Assembly: GCF_023822005.2 (NCBI RefSeq)
Contig: NZ_CP098806.1
Location: 5,454,501-5,518,500 of the forward strand
DNA: 64,000 bases
Direction of reading: 5' to 3'
DNA from: Dyadobacter fanqingshengii
GTDB lineage: Bacteria > Bacteroidota > Bacteroidia > Cytophagales > Spirosomataceae
How positions within the stretch are numbered: position 1 is the first letter of the stretch; the number at the start of each line of letters is the position of its first letter. Under the pieces are notes generated by a model that was not told where the DNA came from, ran no database searches, and saw nothing but the letters and a program-made list of their open reading frames with translations. The position numbers were made by a program, and so were the translations under genes. Shown piece after piece: positions 44,552 to 54,007 of the stretch.

Positions 44552-47059
44552 ATGAAAAATTTGATTTCTTGGCAGCGTTCTTGGCCGCATCTTGTCGCGG
44601 TAATCGGCTTTATGATTTTGTCCATTGCATACGTTTCGCCGGTTTTACAAGGTAAAAAACTCACGGCCCAGGATGATGTACAAGCCAAAGGAGCTGCACG
44701 CGAAGTTCTGGACTATAACAAACAAACGGGAATATGGTCTGCCTGGACCAACGGGATGTTCTCCGGGATGCCCGCTTACCTCGTCGCAGCAGACTATCCA
44801 ACGAGCGTTTCTACAAAGCTCGGACAAGCCATTAACCGTATTTTACCAGCGCCAGCCAACTATTTCCTGATCGGAATGGTGAGCGCATACATTCTTTTCC
44901 TGGTGCTGGGCGCCGGAAGCTGGCTCGCAGCCATTGGTGGGGTCGCTTTCGCTTTTTCGGCATTTAATGTGATTAATCTGGAAGCCGGGCACGTATCGCA
45001 GGTCATTGCGATCATGTATGCGCCGGGCGTTCTAGCGGGTGTGATCCTTGCTTTCAGGAAAAACTGGCTCGCCGGTGCCGCATTGACCGGTCTTTTTCTT
45101 TCGCTGGAACTATACGCTAACCACGTTCAGATCACTTATTACCTTGGGATCGGGATCATCATCCTGGTCATTATTGAAAGTGTTTCTTATATCAAAAAAG
45201 GTTTAATTAAGGATCTGACGCTCGTTTTGGCGGGTCTTGCTTTCGCTGCGGTGGTAGCGGTGGGGACGCATACGACGCGTCTTTGGAATGCATTTGATTA
45301 TACCAAAGAAACCATCCGCGGTAAATCCGAGCTCACGCCCCGACCCACTGCGCCCGGAGCGGCAGCCGCTGAGGCAAAAGGCACCGGATTGGACAAAGAG
45401 TATGCGTTTACATATAGTTACGGGTTCGGAGAATTATTAACATTGGTCATTCCTAATGCGTATGGTGGCACGTCATACGGCCCGCTTACCAACACTTCTG
45501 AAACATATAAAACATTAATTGGCAGGGGAGTAGACCCTGCATCTGCATCAAATGTAATCCAGCAACAACCGCTTTACTGGGGTGACCAGCCGATTATGGG
45601 CGGGCCCAATTACGTCGGCATTATTGTATTTTTCCTTTTCGTCCTCGGTTTGTTTATTGTTAAAAATCCGATCAAATACTGGGCTGGTGGCGTTATTCTG
45701 CTTTACATTATATGGGCTTTGGGCAAAAGCTTTGCAGGAATAAATTACCTGTTTTTCGACTATTTCCCGATGTTCAATAAATTCAGGGCGATGACGATGG
45801 TCGTTTCCCTGGCGCAGTTGTTAATGGTGCTTGTGGCCGTGTTGGCTTTGGCCGAAATTGCGCAAAAACGGGTCGAATGGAAGGAATTCCAGAAATCATT
45901 CCTCATTACACTGGGCATTACCGGCGGTGTTACTTTGATCCTCGCCCTGATGCCGGGCGTATTTTTCAATTTTCAGGCAGCGGGCGATCCGCAATATGTG
46001 GAGCAATATCTGATGCCGTCCACGCAGGATAAGGCATTTGCACAGCAGATCATGAATTCAATTGTTCAGGATCGGGCAAGTTTGATGAAAAGCGATGCGA
46101 TCAGAAGCTTAATATTTCTTCTGCTGGCGGCCGGGCTGGTTTGGTTTGCCATGAAGGATAAGGTCAAACCCGTTCTGTTTTACGGAACATTGCTGATACT
46201 GGTGATTTTTGACCTTTTTGGAATAGATAAAAGGTATCTCAACAATGAAGACTTTTTGAGCAGTTATGCTGCACAAGGTGTCACAACGCCATCGCCTGCC
46301 GACGAGCAGATTTTGCGGGATACGGATCCGAACTATCGTGTTTACGATCTTTCCTCACGCCAGGGACCATTCAACAGCGCCGATGCTTCGTATTTCCACA
46401 AATCGCTGGGCGGTTACCATGGTGCAAAACTGAGGCGTTACCAGGAATTGTTCGAGCGCCAGATCGCTACGCAGAAGCCCAATGCCAACATTATTAATAT
46501 GTTGAATACGAAATACATTCTAATTCCGGATCAGCAGGGCAATAAAGTGGCGCAGACAAATCCCGAAGCGCTTGGCAATGCCTGGTTTGTGAAAAGTTAC
46601 AAAGTAGTGCCCAATGCTGATGCTGAAATGGCCGCATTGGATTCATTGAAGACAAAAGACGAAGCTGTGCTTGACCAGAAATTCGCTTCCAAACTTACAG
46701 GATTAACTTTGCAGCCCGACTCAACCGACAAGATCAGTCTTACGAGCTATAAGCCGAATGAACTGATATATGAAAGCAATTCCAAAGGCGAAGGACTCGC
46801 CGTTTTCTCGGAAATATATTACAATGTCCGCGATGAATGGAAGGTGACAATAGATGACAAACCTGCCGATATGCTTCGCGCCAACTATATTTTGCGGGCA
46901 TTAAGGATCCCTGCCGGCAAGCATATGATCAAATTCAGTTTCGAGCCAGTTTCCGTGGCAATAGGAAGCAAAATTGACCTCGTAAGCTCACTTTTATTAG
47001 TCGGATTGATCGCAGGGGCCATTTTTGTTGAAGTAAAAAAGAAAAAGAATACCGTTTAG
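44552..47059 (+). CDS. YfhO-family multi-spanning membrane protein
   Basis: An 835-residue inner-membrane protein with about a dozen membrane helices in the first ~570 residues, and a periplasmic C-terminal domain (~580-800) before one last helix (LVSSLLLVGLIAGAIFVEV) and a KKKK tail. The early loop WSAWTNGMFSGMPAYL is typical of the family. YfhO proteins resemble GT-C glycosyltransferases and are linked to cell-wall or lipoteichoic sugar modification in Firmicutes; the role in Bacteroidota is unknown. TATATTTG at 44510-44517 is a likely -7 element. The next gene starts 15 bp later. Confidence 0.88.
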   Translation: MKNLISWQRSWPHLVAVIGFMILSIAYVSPVLQGKKLTAQDDVQAKGAAREVLDYNKQTGIWSAWTNGMFSGMPAYLVAADYPTSVSTKLGQAINRILPAPANYFLIGMVSAYILFLVLGAGSWLAAIGGVAFAFSAFNVINLEAGHVSQVIAIMYAPGVLAGVILAFRKNWLAGAALTGLFLSLELYANHVQITYYLGIGIIILVIIESVSYIKKGLIKDLTLVLAGLAFAAVVAVGTHTTRLWNAFDYTKETIRGKSELTPRPTAPGAAAAEAKGTGLDKEYAFTYSYGFGELLTLVIPNAYGGTSYGPLTNTSETYKTLIGRGVDPASASNVIQQQPLYWGDQPIMGGPNYVGIIVFFLFVLGLFIVKNPIKYWAGGVILLYIIWALGKSFAGINYLFFDYFPMFNKFRAMTMVVSLAQLLMVLVAVLALAEIAQKRVEWKEFQKSFLITLGITGGVTLILALMPGVFFNFQAAGDPQYVEQYLMPSTQDKAFAQQIMNSIVQDRASLMKSDAIRSLIFLLLAAGLVWFAMKDKVKPVLFYGTLLILVIFDLFGIDKRYLNNEDFLSSYAAQGVTTPSPADEQILRDTDPNYRVYDLSSRQGPFNSADASYFHKSLGGYHGAKLRRYQELFERQIATQKPNANIINMLNTKYILIPDQQGNKVAQTNPEALGNAWFVKSYKVVPNADAEMAALDSLKTKDEAVLDQKFASKLTGLTLQPDSTDKISLTSYKPNELIYESNSKGEGLAVFSEIYYNVRDEWKVTIDDKPADMLRANYILRALRIPAGKHMIKFSFEPVSVAIGSKIDLVSSLLLVGLIAGAIFVEVKKKKNTV

Positions 47060-47074
47060 CATTCCTTCAAAGCC

Positions 47075-47602
47075 ATGACAGATCGTAAATTTCCCATAGG
47101 ACCGTTTGTCCTGAAAGATGACTATGCTTCAGCAGAAATCGAAAGCTTTATCCAGGTTATCAGAAACAGCGCGTCGGAATACAACAAGCTGGTGGAAAAT
47201 CTGGGAGATGGAGACCTCACCAAAATCTACCGCGAAGGAAGCTGGAACATTCGTCAGCTAGTCCATCACGTGGCAGACATTGCATTGCTGCATTATTTCC
47301 GGATGAAAAAAGCCGTTACCGAGCCGGATTATAAGGATCCTACTATGATCAACATGGACGGCTGGGCAGTCACGTCGGACTCGCTTGAAATGCCCATTGC
47401 CGATTCGCTTCACATACTCGCCGGCACAAACCAGCGCTACGCGTATTTCGCAGCAAGCCTGGACGAGGAGGCGTTTGCAAAGGCTTATTTTCATCCACTT
47501 CGAAAAATATGGCTTAATCAAAAACAAGCCTTAGCAATGTCAGTTTGGCACTTACAGCACCATTTGGCGCACATTAAGCTGGCTCTGGGGGAGGAAATTT
47601 AG
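47075..47602 (+). CDS. YfiT/DinB-fold thiol transferase-like protein
   Basis: A 175-residue four-helix DinB-like protein of the YfiT (BstA) group. The N-terminus DRKFPIGPFVLKD, the metal-ligand His in VHHVADIALLHYF (about residue 66) and the C-terminal WHLQHHLAHI (about residues 153-162) form the three-His Zn/Ni site. BstA transfers bacillithiol to electrophiles; some Bacteroidota make bacillithiol, so the role is plausible. It follows yfhO by 15 bp and may share its transcript. Confidence 0.87.
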   Translation: MTDRKFPIGPFVLKDDYASAEIESFIQVIRNSASEYNKLVENLGDGDLTKIYREGSWNIRQLVHHVADIALLHYFRMKKAVTEPDYKDPTMINMDGWAVTSDSLEMPIADSLHILAGTNQRYAYFAASLDEEAFAKAYFHPLRKIWLNQKQALAMSVWHLQHHLAHIKLALGEEI

Positions 47603-47710
47603 CCATAGCGGAGCGTTTCTAATATAAATTTCATTGAATAGAAATAAAAATTCAGCATCTTTAAAACCTCAACGGGGATGAATTTTAAAGACCTCTGAAC
47701 ACACTATTTG

Positions 47711-49306
47711 ATGGAATACTTCGACGAACTTTCCAGGTTTCTGGAACAGTCGCAGACTGACAGTCTTAAAACTGCACATTTTGCTGATCATTTTAACGGC
47801 TTAAAAGTCAAGCTGAGTTTTGGGAAAGGTAATCCGGCCAGGGTTACCTGGATCGCTTTTCTGGCAGAAGGGCAAACGATCACCAACGGCATTTATCCCT
47901 TTTATCTTTATTTCAAAAAGCAGAACCTGCTCATGCTGAGCTATGGATTAAGCGAAACTATTCCGCCCAATACAAATTGGAAATTGGCTAATCCGGTCCG
48001 TATCATTGACTATTTTAAAGGTCATCATCTTGGAAAACCGGCCCGTTACGGCGCGTCGCTGGTTTATAAAGTTTATGATCCCGCGAAAATGGAAAGCGCG
48101 GAGATAGAGGAAGATCTGGCGGAAATCATCGGCATTTATAAGCAAACGGTGGGTGCAAGGGCAGTTTTGCCCAAAAAGAAGCCTAATCCGAAAATCGAAT
48201 TTGACTACAAGGCATTTCAAAAAAGCATTGCCGGGTGTAACCTGCACATTAACCCCAACTTCACATTACGCTTTATAACTTCGCTGCTGGCCAAGCCATT
48301 TGTGATCCTGACTGGCCTCTCCGGTTCCGGCAAAACGAAACTTGCACAGGCGTTTTCCAAATGGATTTGTGAAAGCGAAGATCAGATTTGCCTGGTGGCC
48401 GTAGGTGCGGATTGGACCAATCGCGAGCCATTGCTCGGCTATCCGAATGCTTTGGACGAAGGCAAATATGTGAAGCCGGACAGCGGCGTGCTCGACCTGA
48501 TTTTATTGGCCGACAAAAATCCCGCAAAGCCTTATTTCCTCATTCTCGACGAAATGAACCTGAGCCACGTGGAGCGCTATTTTGCTGATTTTCTGAGCGC
48601 AATGGAATCAGACGGGGACATAAGGCTGCATCCTGAATATACCCAAAAGCATGATAATATTCCTTCCAAAATCAGGCTTCCCAAAAACTTGTTTATCATC
48701 GGCACTGTCAACATTGACGAAACAACTTATATGTTCAGTCCAAAGGTTCTGGACCGTGCCAATGTGATTGAATTCAGGGTGATACGGGAGGAAATGGCGC
48801 ATTTTTTAAGCCTCGATTGCACATTAAATCTCGATTCTGTTAGCGCAGCAGGCTGTTTGATGGCAACAAGTTTTGTTGAGCTGGCTTTGAATAAGCAGAT
48901 TGAAACAAAAGACAAAGGGCTCGTTAATCATGCATTATTAGATTTTTTTGGGCAGCTTCAAACGGCAGGAGCTGAGTTTGGTTACCGGAGCGCTGCTGAA
49001 ATTTTGCGTTTCGCAGCCATCGGCAATCACATGGAACCGGCGTGGAAAGTAAACGAAATTGTGGATGCTGCCATCGTCCAGAAGTTGCTGCCAAAAGTTC
49101 ATGGATCAAGACGCAGATTGGAGCCGGTTTTAAAGACATTAGCTGCATTATGCGCGGCGGATATTGGCGAAATTGAGGATTTTCTAAATTCAAAAAAAGG
49201 GCTGGCGGAATTGGGCATAATACATTATCCTGTCACATTGGAAAAGCTTAAAAGAATGTACAAAAGCCTCATTGACAATGGGTTTACCAGTTTTGCCGAA
49301 GCCTGA
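47711..49306 (+). CDS. McrB-like AAA+ NTPase of a restriction-type system
   Basis: 531 residues from the ATG at 47711 (a TTG at 47708 is also open). The N-terminal ~150 residues resemble the MrcB-type (DUF3578) DNA-recognition domain. The AAA+ domain has Walker A GLSGSGKTK (about residues 202-210), Walker B LILDEMNLSHVERYFADF (~277-295) with the McrB-like NLSHVE, and IGTVNIDETTYMFSPKVLDRAN (~330-352), matching the NTxD-type motif of McrB. McrB proteins form hexamers, translocate DNA and drive a McrC-type nuclease. The stop overlaps the start of the nuclease gene by one base (TGATG), so translation is coupled. Confidence 0.9.
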   Translation: MEYFDELSRFLEQSQTDSLKTAHFADHFNGLKVKLSFGKGNPARVTWIAFLAEGQTITNGIYPFYLYFKKQNLLMLSYGLSETIPPNTNWKLANPVRIIDYFKGHHLGKPARYGASLVYKVYDPAKMESAEIEEDLAEIIGIYKQTVGARAVLPKKKPNPKIEFDYKAFQKSIAGCNLHINPNFTLRFITSLLAKPFVILTGLSGSGKTKLAQAFSKWICESEDQICLVAVGADWTNREPLLGYPNALDEGKYVKPDSGVLDLILLADKNPAKPYFLILDEMNLSHVERYFADFLSAMESDGDIRLHPEYTQKHDNIPSKIRLPKNLFIIGTVNIDETTYMFSPKVLDRANVIEFRVIREEMAHFLSLDCTLNLDSVSAAGCLMATSFVELALNKQIETKDKGLVNHALLDFFGQLQTAGAEFGYRSAAEILRFAAIGNHMEPAWKVNEIVDAAIVQKLLPKVHGSRRRLEPVLKTLAALCAADIGEIEDFLNSKKGLAELGIIHYPVTLEKLKRMYKSLIDNGFTSFAEA

Positions 49307-51516
49307 TGGAAAATGGACTTTTGCTCAGCATTCAATCCGGGCAACATCATATTGAGCTGAAAATCATCGGTGAGGATAGCAACCTGGAAACGATTTTTAA
49401 GATCGACCCGTTGGAGGCCTCGGAAAACGGGGAAGCTGGGATTCAGTTGATTGAAGGGCATTTTTATGAATACAGCGTCTCAGGTAATTATAGTTTGAAA
49501 GCGTCTGAGATTGTTTTCCCTTCTAAAATCAATGCCGGCTCAGGGAGATTGGCTCCCAACGTTAATACAGGAACAGCAACTTTTGAAATATTAACATATC
49601 CGCAAAAGCATAAATGCGCGGAATTGAAAGTAGAAATCCGCTCTCAAAAAGCCAGTTACCGGCAGGATTACCGCTTGATGCTTGAAAACATTACGGAACA
49701 TTGCACCGATTTGCTGCTGGCGCATAATTCACCGGTAACACACAACTTTACGGTGGATTCCAATCAGGACTCGCGGACGTTATATCAGCGGTTTGCGTTC
49801 ATTAAGTCGATTTTGCAGTCTGATGAATTCGTTGGGGCTGTTCATAAAATAATCAGTGTCCCGGTGACGAAATGGTCGGAAAATGAGGAGTTGAAAGACA
49901 TTCGCAGGATCCGGCGTGTTGATGGCAGGATAATCAGGCATATGGCCGGTTCGGGCAATAGGATATGCATTCCTGCTTCACATTCGCTATTTGAAAAACT
50001 CGGAAACATTCCGGCACGCGTTGCAATGTTTTCGAAAACAGAATCATTGGATACGCCGGAAAATCGGTTTGTTAAACACGCTTTAACCGGTTTTGCAGCG
50101 CTGGTGAGTGATTTTAAATCGGGTGCAGGGAATGGTAGCAGACTCTTTGAAGAGGCGTCGCTCCTGGAAAATGAGCTGGACCTGATGTTGACAAATCCGT
50201 TTTTTCAGCAGATCAGTAACCCGGCAATGTTGTCGCTGAATAGTCCTGTTTTGCAAAGAAAATCGGGTTACAAGGAGGTTTTCCGGATATGGTTAATGTT
50301 CGACCTGGCCGCAAAGCTGGTCTGGCGCGGCGGTGACGATGTGTATGCCGCTGGGAAAAAAGATGTTGCGGTGCTCTATGAATATTGGCTGTTTTTTCAG
50401 CTCTTGGATTTGATACGCGATACCTTTGATATTACGCCCGCAAGCATTGAGAGTTTGATCAAGCCAACAGCGGATGGTTTGGGATTAACATTAAAAAGGG
50501 GCAGGCATATTGCGGTGCAAGGCATTTTTAATGGTCATTCGAGAAGGCTCAATGTTGAATTTAGCTTCAACCGGTCGTTTTCGGGTAAAAATGACTATCC
50601 TAATCCCGGCAGCTGGACAACGGGCATGCGGCCGGATTTTACACTTTCGATATGGCCTGCGGGCATTAATCAGGCACAGGCCGAAACGGAGGAATTGATC
50701 GTTCACATTCATTTTGATGCAAAATACCGGGTCGAGTCGTTTACAGAATATAAGCGCGACGATCTTTTGAAAATGCATTCGTACAAAGACGCAATCCGCA
50801 GGACAGCAGGTGCTTACGTCTTGTATCCGGGCGAAGGAGAGAAGCCGTTTAAATGGAAAGGTTTTAATGAACTGATTCCCGGCCTGGGTGCATTTGCGGT
50901 GCGACCGTCCAGGACAAATAATGGGATTAATGCATTGCGAAATTTTTTAAAAGACGTGACGCGACACTTCCTCAACAGAGCCTCACAGCGCGAAAAAGCG
51001 GCTTTCCGCAGTTATGACATTTATAAATCCAAAAGCAATGAGGCTGTTACCGAACAATTGCCAGAAACATTTGGTGAAAATCGCAGCCTGATTCCCGATG
51101 AAACATTTGTGATCATTGGTTTTTGCAAAAATGCACAACAGCTCGCCTGGATCGAAAAGAGCAAACTCTACAATTTCAGAACAGGCACAGATAGCGGCTC
51201 ACTTCCGCTTGGAGCGAAGCAGGCAGAAGCAAAATATTTGCTCCTACACGGGCCGCGGGAGACGGTTTCGGGCAGGTTATGCAAGCTCAAAGACGATGGT
51301 CCGAGGATTTTCTCAAAACAAGATTTATTAAAAAAGCAATATCCGAACCCGAAAGGAGCATTGTATCTCGTATATTACATTGATTTGCAGGTTGAAAGCG
51401 AATTTGAGAACCAAAAATGGGACATTACAAAACTGCCCGGCTACAAACCCAACAGGGCCTCCGGCGTTCCGTTCGTGGTAAGTTTGTCTGAATTAACGAA
51501 AGCTTTGGTGAAGTGA
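49306..51516 (+). CDS. DUF2357-like PD-(D/E)XK nuclease partner of the McrB-like protein
   Basis: 736 residues. Residues ~1-250 form a beta-rich, DUF2357-like region that may contact the AAA+ partner. The nuclease core (~340-510) contains YEYWLFFQLLDL (E359), RPDFTLSI (D444), HFDAKYRV (D471, K473) and YKDAI, the PD-(D/E)XK layout. Residues ~595-736 form an additional domain (FVIIGFCKNAQQLAWIEKS; ALYLVYYIDLQ; VPFVVSLSEL) absent from E. coli McrC. I infer it to be a PUA/EVE-like or other nucleic-acid-reading module, but this is uncertain. Together with the gene before it, a type IV-like defense system cutting modified DNA is the best guess. Confidence 0.85.
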   Translation: MENGLLLSIQSGQHHIELKIIGEDSNLETIFKIDPLEASENGEAGIQLIEGHFYEYSVSGNYSLKASEIVFPSKINAGSGRLAPNVNTGTATFEILTYPQKHKCAELKVEIRSQKASYRQDYRLMLENITEHCTDLLLAHNSPVTHNFTVDSNQDSRTLYQRFAFIKSILQSDEFVGAVHKIISVPVTKWSENEELKDIRRIRRVDGRIIRHMAGSGNRICIPASHSLFEKLGNIPARVAMFSKTESLDTPENRFVKHALTGFAALVSDFKSGAGNGSRLFEEASLLENELDLMLTNPFFQQISNPAMLSLNSPVLQRKSGYKEVFRIWLMFDLAAKLVWRGGDDVYAAGKKDVAVLYEYWLFFQLLDLIRDTFDITPASIESLIKPTADGLGLTLKRGRHIAVQGIFNGHSRRLNVEFSFNRSFSGKNDYPNPGSWTTGMRPDFTLSIWPAGINQAQAETEELIVHIHFDAKYRVESFTEYKRDDLLKMHSYKDAIRRTAGAYVLYPGEGEKPFKWKGFNELIPGLGAFAVRPSRTNNGINALRNFLKDVTRHFLNRASQREKAAFRSYDIYKSKSNEAVTEQLPETFGENRSLIPDETFVIIGFCKNAQQLAWIEKSKLYNFRTGTDSGSLPLGAKQAEAKYLLLHGPRETVSGRLCKLKDDGPRIFSKQDLLKKQYPNPKGALYLVYYIDLQVESEFENQKWDITKLPGYKPNRASGVPFVVSLSELTKALVK

Positions 51517-51524
51517 TCGGCCTG

Positions 51525-52037
51525 TTATTTTTTTACCAACGTCAATCCCTTCATCGCTTTCTGACCAATAGCAGGCATTTTAGCAACCGGAGCAAGTAAT
51601 TTTGCCTCTTTTTCAGGCTCAAAATATTCTCGCACTTCTGATAAATAACGCTCCACGATAAATTCTTCCTCCTTCACAAACTGGATAGAAGACTGCCCTG
51701 AAAGATGCGAAATGTCATACAGTTTTTTGTGGAAAATGGCTGCTTCGAGATTGCCATTAAAGTGATAGTCGCTCTCAAAACCGTGATCAAACTTAAATAC
51801 AATCGGCGTTCCCGCATTTGCAATAAGGCTTTCCGGCGTGCCTGTTAGTGTGATTGGGATGTAAGTTTTTTTATCATAAATGAACCCTCCGTGGTTATTC
51901 TTGATATGTTCCCGCATTTTCCGCGGCGTATCCCCCACAAAAAGCACATCCACAAGCAGGATAAGCCTCGCTGCGTGAAATTGCGAAGGGTTTTCAACTA
52001 GGGGTAGGGATGATATTTTAATCAAGTTGTTGTCCAT
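51525..52037 (-). CDS. Unknown protein next to the McrBC-like system
   Basis: 170 residues from the ATG at 52037 (MDNNLIKISSLPLVENPSQFHAARLILLVD). The upstream ATG at 52091 lies inside the palindromic array and is less likely. No signal peptide or membrane segment; a mixed alpha/beta pattern, with segments VDVLFVGDTPRKMREHIKNN and PIVFKFDHGFESD, and a basic C-terminus (KAMKGLTLVKK). I do not recognise a family. It ends 8 bp from the convergent nuclease stop and starts 8 bp from the palindromic array shared with the next, divergent gene. Confidence 0.7.
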   Translation of the reverse strand: MDNNLIKISSLPLVENPSQFHAARLILLVDVLFVGDTPRKMREHIKNNHGGFIYDKKTYIPITLTGTPESLIANAGTPIVFKFDHGFESDYHFNGNLEAAIFHKKLYDISHLSGQSSIQFVKEEEFIVERYLSEVREYFEPEKEAKLLAPVAKMPAIGQKAMKGLTLVKK

Positions 52038-52044
52038 AATAACG

Positions 52045-52141
52045 TGTCCAGTTTTTGATGAAAATTGGACATGACACGAAAATATGTCCATTTTCTGAAC
52101 ACATTATTATAACATGTTCAGTTTTTCGTTAAAATTGGATA
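52045..52141. promoter_or_regulatory. 97-bp palindromic array of six TGTCCA-like half-sites
   Basis: Half-sites alternate in direction: TGTCCA (52045), TGGACA (52066), TGTCCA (52085), TGAACA (52096), TGTTCA (52115) and TGGATA (52136). Start-to-start distances are 21, 19, 11, 19 and 21 bp, so the whole block is one large interrupted palindrome centred at 52093. Outer pairs also share the inner TTTT...AAAA. It fills the gap between two divergent genes and looks like a cooperative operator for both. An extra TGTCCA overlaps the start codon at 52031-52037. Confidence 0.75.
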
Positions 52142-52185
52142 TGAGAGGCAATTGAAGCAAATCATAAATCAAAAAATGAGAATCC

Positions 52186-52557
52186 ATGACAGTTAAAACA
52201 TACAGATTTATCGCGTTACTAGGAGACGGCCGCGAGCGTTTCAGCGACAAAGCGTTGGACGAAGAATGGCCCACCGAACCCATTGTCATCGACGCATTCG
52301 GCTTTTCAGACGTTTACCGTTATTCGGGCGTTGTGTTCTTAAACGAAGAATGGTTTACCAAATACAGCAAAAACTGGCGAAATGACACGTCAAAAATCGA
52401 CGAGCTGCTCACCGACCTCATCAAATACACCGCTAAGGACGTTCATTCCGAAAACCTCTCTAAAATAAAAGAATATCTGGCCGCTCCGCCGGAGACTTTG
52501 GAAGAGACGATTGAAGTTTGGAAAGGGTTTTATGATCCGGAGTTGAAGGTGATTTGA
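52186..52557 (+). CDS. Unknown small protein, divergent from the 51525 gene
   Basis: 123 residues, acidic, no signal peptide or membrane helix. Recognisable segments are KTYRFIALLGDGRERFSDKA and DEEWPTEPIVIDAFGF near the N-terminus and ETLEETIEVWKGFYDPEL at the end. I do not recognise a family. It begins 45 bp after the palindromic array. The 248 bp downstream (52558-52805) contain no convincing gene, only a 30-codon frame at 52662-52751. Confidence 0.65.
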   Translation: MTVKTYRFIALLGDGRERFSDKALDEEWPTEPIVIDAFGFSDVYRYSGVVFLNEEWFTKYSKNWRNDTSKIDELLTDLIKYTAKDVHSENLSKIKEYLAAPPETLEETIEVWKGFYDPELKVI

Positions 52558-52805
52558 GGGGAGGGTATCTCTTTAAGTTTATATTATTAATAAGTCGCTT
52601 ACCCGGGCCACTCAGGGTGACAGTCTAACTGACTTTTCTGCTCCCATCAAGAAGCTTGCTAGTGCAGAACGAGTTGCTTGAAAAGGCAAATGAGAAACTT
52701 GCGAAGGATGTGGTGAAGTTTAAAAAAAGGATTACGACATGTGAGCGATGAAAAGGGCTGCTTTGGGAAGGTGTAGATGTAAGTTTCGCGATGCACAATT
52801 TTACA

Positions 52806-53486
52806 TCAACCGACCAACTCCCTTAAATTTCCAATAATAAAACGGGCTCGCTTTTGCTCTGAAATTTCGAGATTTGCACTGATCCACTCGTCAAAGTATT
52901 TATTTTCGAGTAGCACGGAAAACTCTGTTTTTAAATATGATTTTACATTTGCGCTCGCATTGTTGAATTCATTCCAAATGGATGATCGGTTATTTAACAT
53001 GTAGACGATATCTTCAAAGTCACTACTTGTTCGGCCGTCATTGTTTCCGCGGTTTTTAAAAGTTTCTAATTTGGAGGCTATGAAATATGCAGGGTTGAAT
53101 ATTTTAATGATGTGTTGCTCATCGAGAACGTAGCTGATTGCAGTGCTGTAACCAACAGGATACCACTTGTTTGAAAAACCAAGAACTTTATCGTCAGTTG
53201 GCATAACGTCAATGATTATTCCTTTCGCTTTGAACCGACAGATAACGCCCGATTCAACATCATTTACGAAGCCTTTGGATCGAAGTTTTTCTTCGATCTT
53301 GGCGTAATCGGCATAGTTGAAAATTTCAGCAAGAATGTCAACGTCATCGGTTGGGCGCAATTCCTCGGCTACGCGATCTGCATACAAGGAAACGGTTGCT
53401 CCACCAATAAATACGAATTCATTGGCAAGTTCTTCCAGCGCATTATACACATCTTTCAGGCGAATTATATTTTGCTGGTGGCTCAT
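52806..53486 (-). CDS. AbiEii-like nucleotidyltransferase (toxin candidate)
   Basis: 226 residues. The nucleotidyltransferase-fold core is seen in FVFIGGATVSLYADR (about residues 25-39) followed by RPTDDVDILAE (D47-D48-V-D50) and a third acidic strand IIIDVMP; a further block reads IASKLETFKNRG. This is the pattern of AbiEii/AbiGii-type toxins and related NTases that block growth by modifying tRNA. It overlaps the upstream gene by 4 bp, the normal order of antitoxin then toxin. The bases are AT-rich compared with neighbours, as in many mobile toxin-antitoxin loci. Confidence 0.85.
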   Translation of the reverse strand: MSHQQNIIRLKDVYNALEELANEFVFIGGATVSLYADRVAEELRPTDDVDILAEIFNYADYAKIEEKLRSKGFVNDVESGVICRFKAKGIIIDVMPTDDKVLGFSNKWYPVGYSTAISYVLDEQHIIKIFNPAYFIASKLETFKNRGNNDGRTSSDFEDIVYMLNNRSSIWNEFNNASANVKSYLKTEFSVLLENKYFDEWISANLEISEQKRARFIIGNLRELVG

Positions 53487-53995
53487 AGGATCGCCTTTTC
53501 AAGTTCTGCAATGGCAAATTTCTTTTCTCTTGCTTTCCCGACGCGTATAATGTCGATGCCTGCTGACATTTTGTAAAGCTCCTCGTCTTGCAAAGCTGCA
53601 TTTGCTAACCCTTTGTAGAGTGGTTGAACAGACTGTCCGCGCATGTTACCATTTTCGTGCTCCCAGACATAATTTGTTTCTGATTCGAAATGATTTTGAT
53701 AAAATGGGTGGGAATGCGCGGTGGCAATCCCCGTTACTATTGCTCCCGGACGTTGCGGAAAAACGTAATGCAGGCCATATTTTATAAATTCCATAATGCT
53801 TAGACGATGAACTTTCTTTTTGGTCACATCTATCAAGCCTGCAAGATGGCTTCTGTTCAAAGATTCTGCTATCTCCGAAACACTTATTAGCAGCGAGGTT
53901 GACAGGTCACGATATTGCCATGACTCGTTTTCGGCAAGAAGAATTTTGAATAAAATGATAATATCCTGAGGACGCATTCCATTATGTGCTTTCAT
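53483..53995 (-). CDS. Winged-helix protein, probable antitoxin of the AbiE-like pair
   Basis: 170 residues from the ATG at 53995 (MKAHNGMRPQDIIILFKILL); MRPQD at 53977 is another possible start. The frame is open to 54109 but would encode the palindrome at 54008-54052, so I reject that start. Residues ~7-65 look like a winged helix (DIIILFKILLAENESWQYRDLSTSLLISVSEIAESLNR region, then LAGLIDV), consistent with a DNA-binding antitoxin. The rest is a domain of unknown type. It overlaps the nucleotidyltransferase by 4 bp. AbiEi-type antitoxins repress their own promoter, which would fit the palindrome upstream. Confidence 0.78.
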   Translation of the reverse strand: MKAHNGMRPQDIIILFKILLAENESWQYRDLSTSLLISVSEIAESLNRSHLAGLIDVTKKKVHRLSIMEFIKYGLHYVFPQRPGAIVTGIATAHSHPFYQNHFESETNYVWEHENGNMRGQSVQPLYKGLANAALQDEELYKMSAGIDIIRVGKAREKKFAIAELEKAIL

Positions 53996-54007
53996 AATGC
54001 AAGATAA

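Noticed and set aside
52662..52751. 30-codon frame with helical product (NELLEKANEKLAKD)
   Set aside because: Too short to support as a gene; possibly a remnant of a coiled-coil protein.
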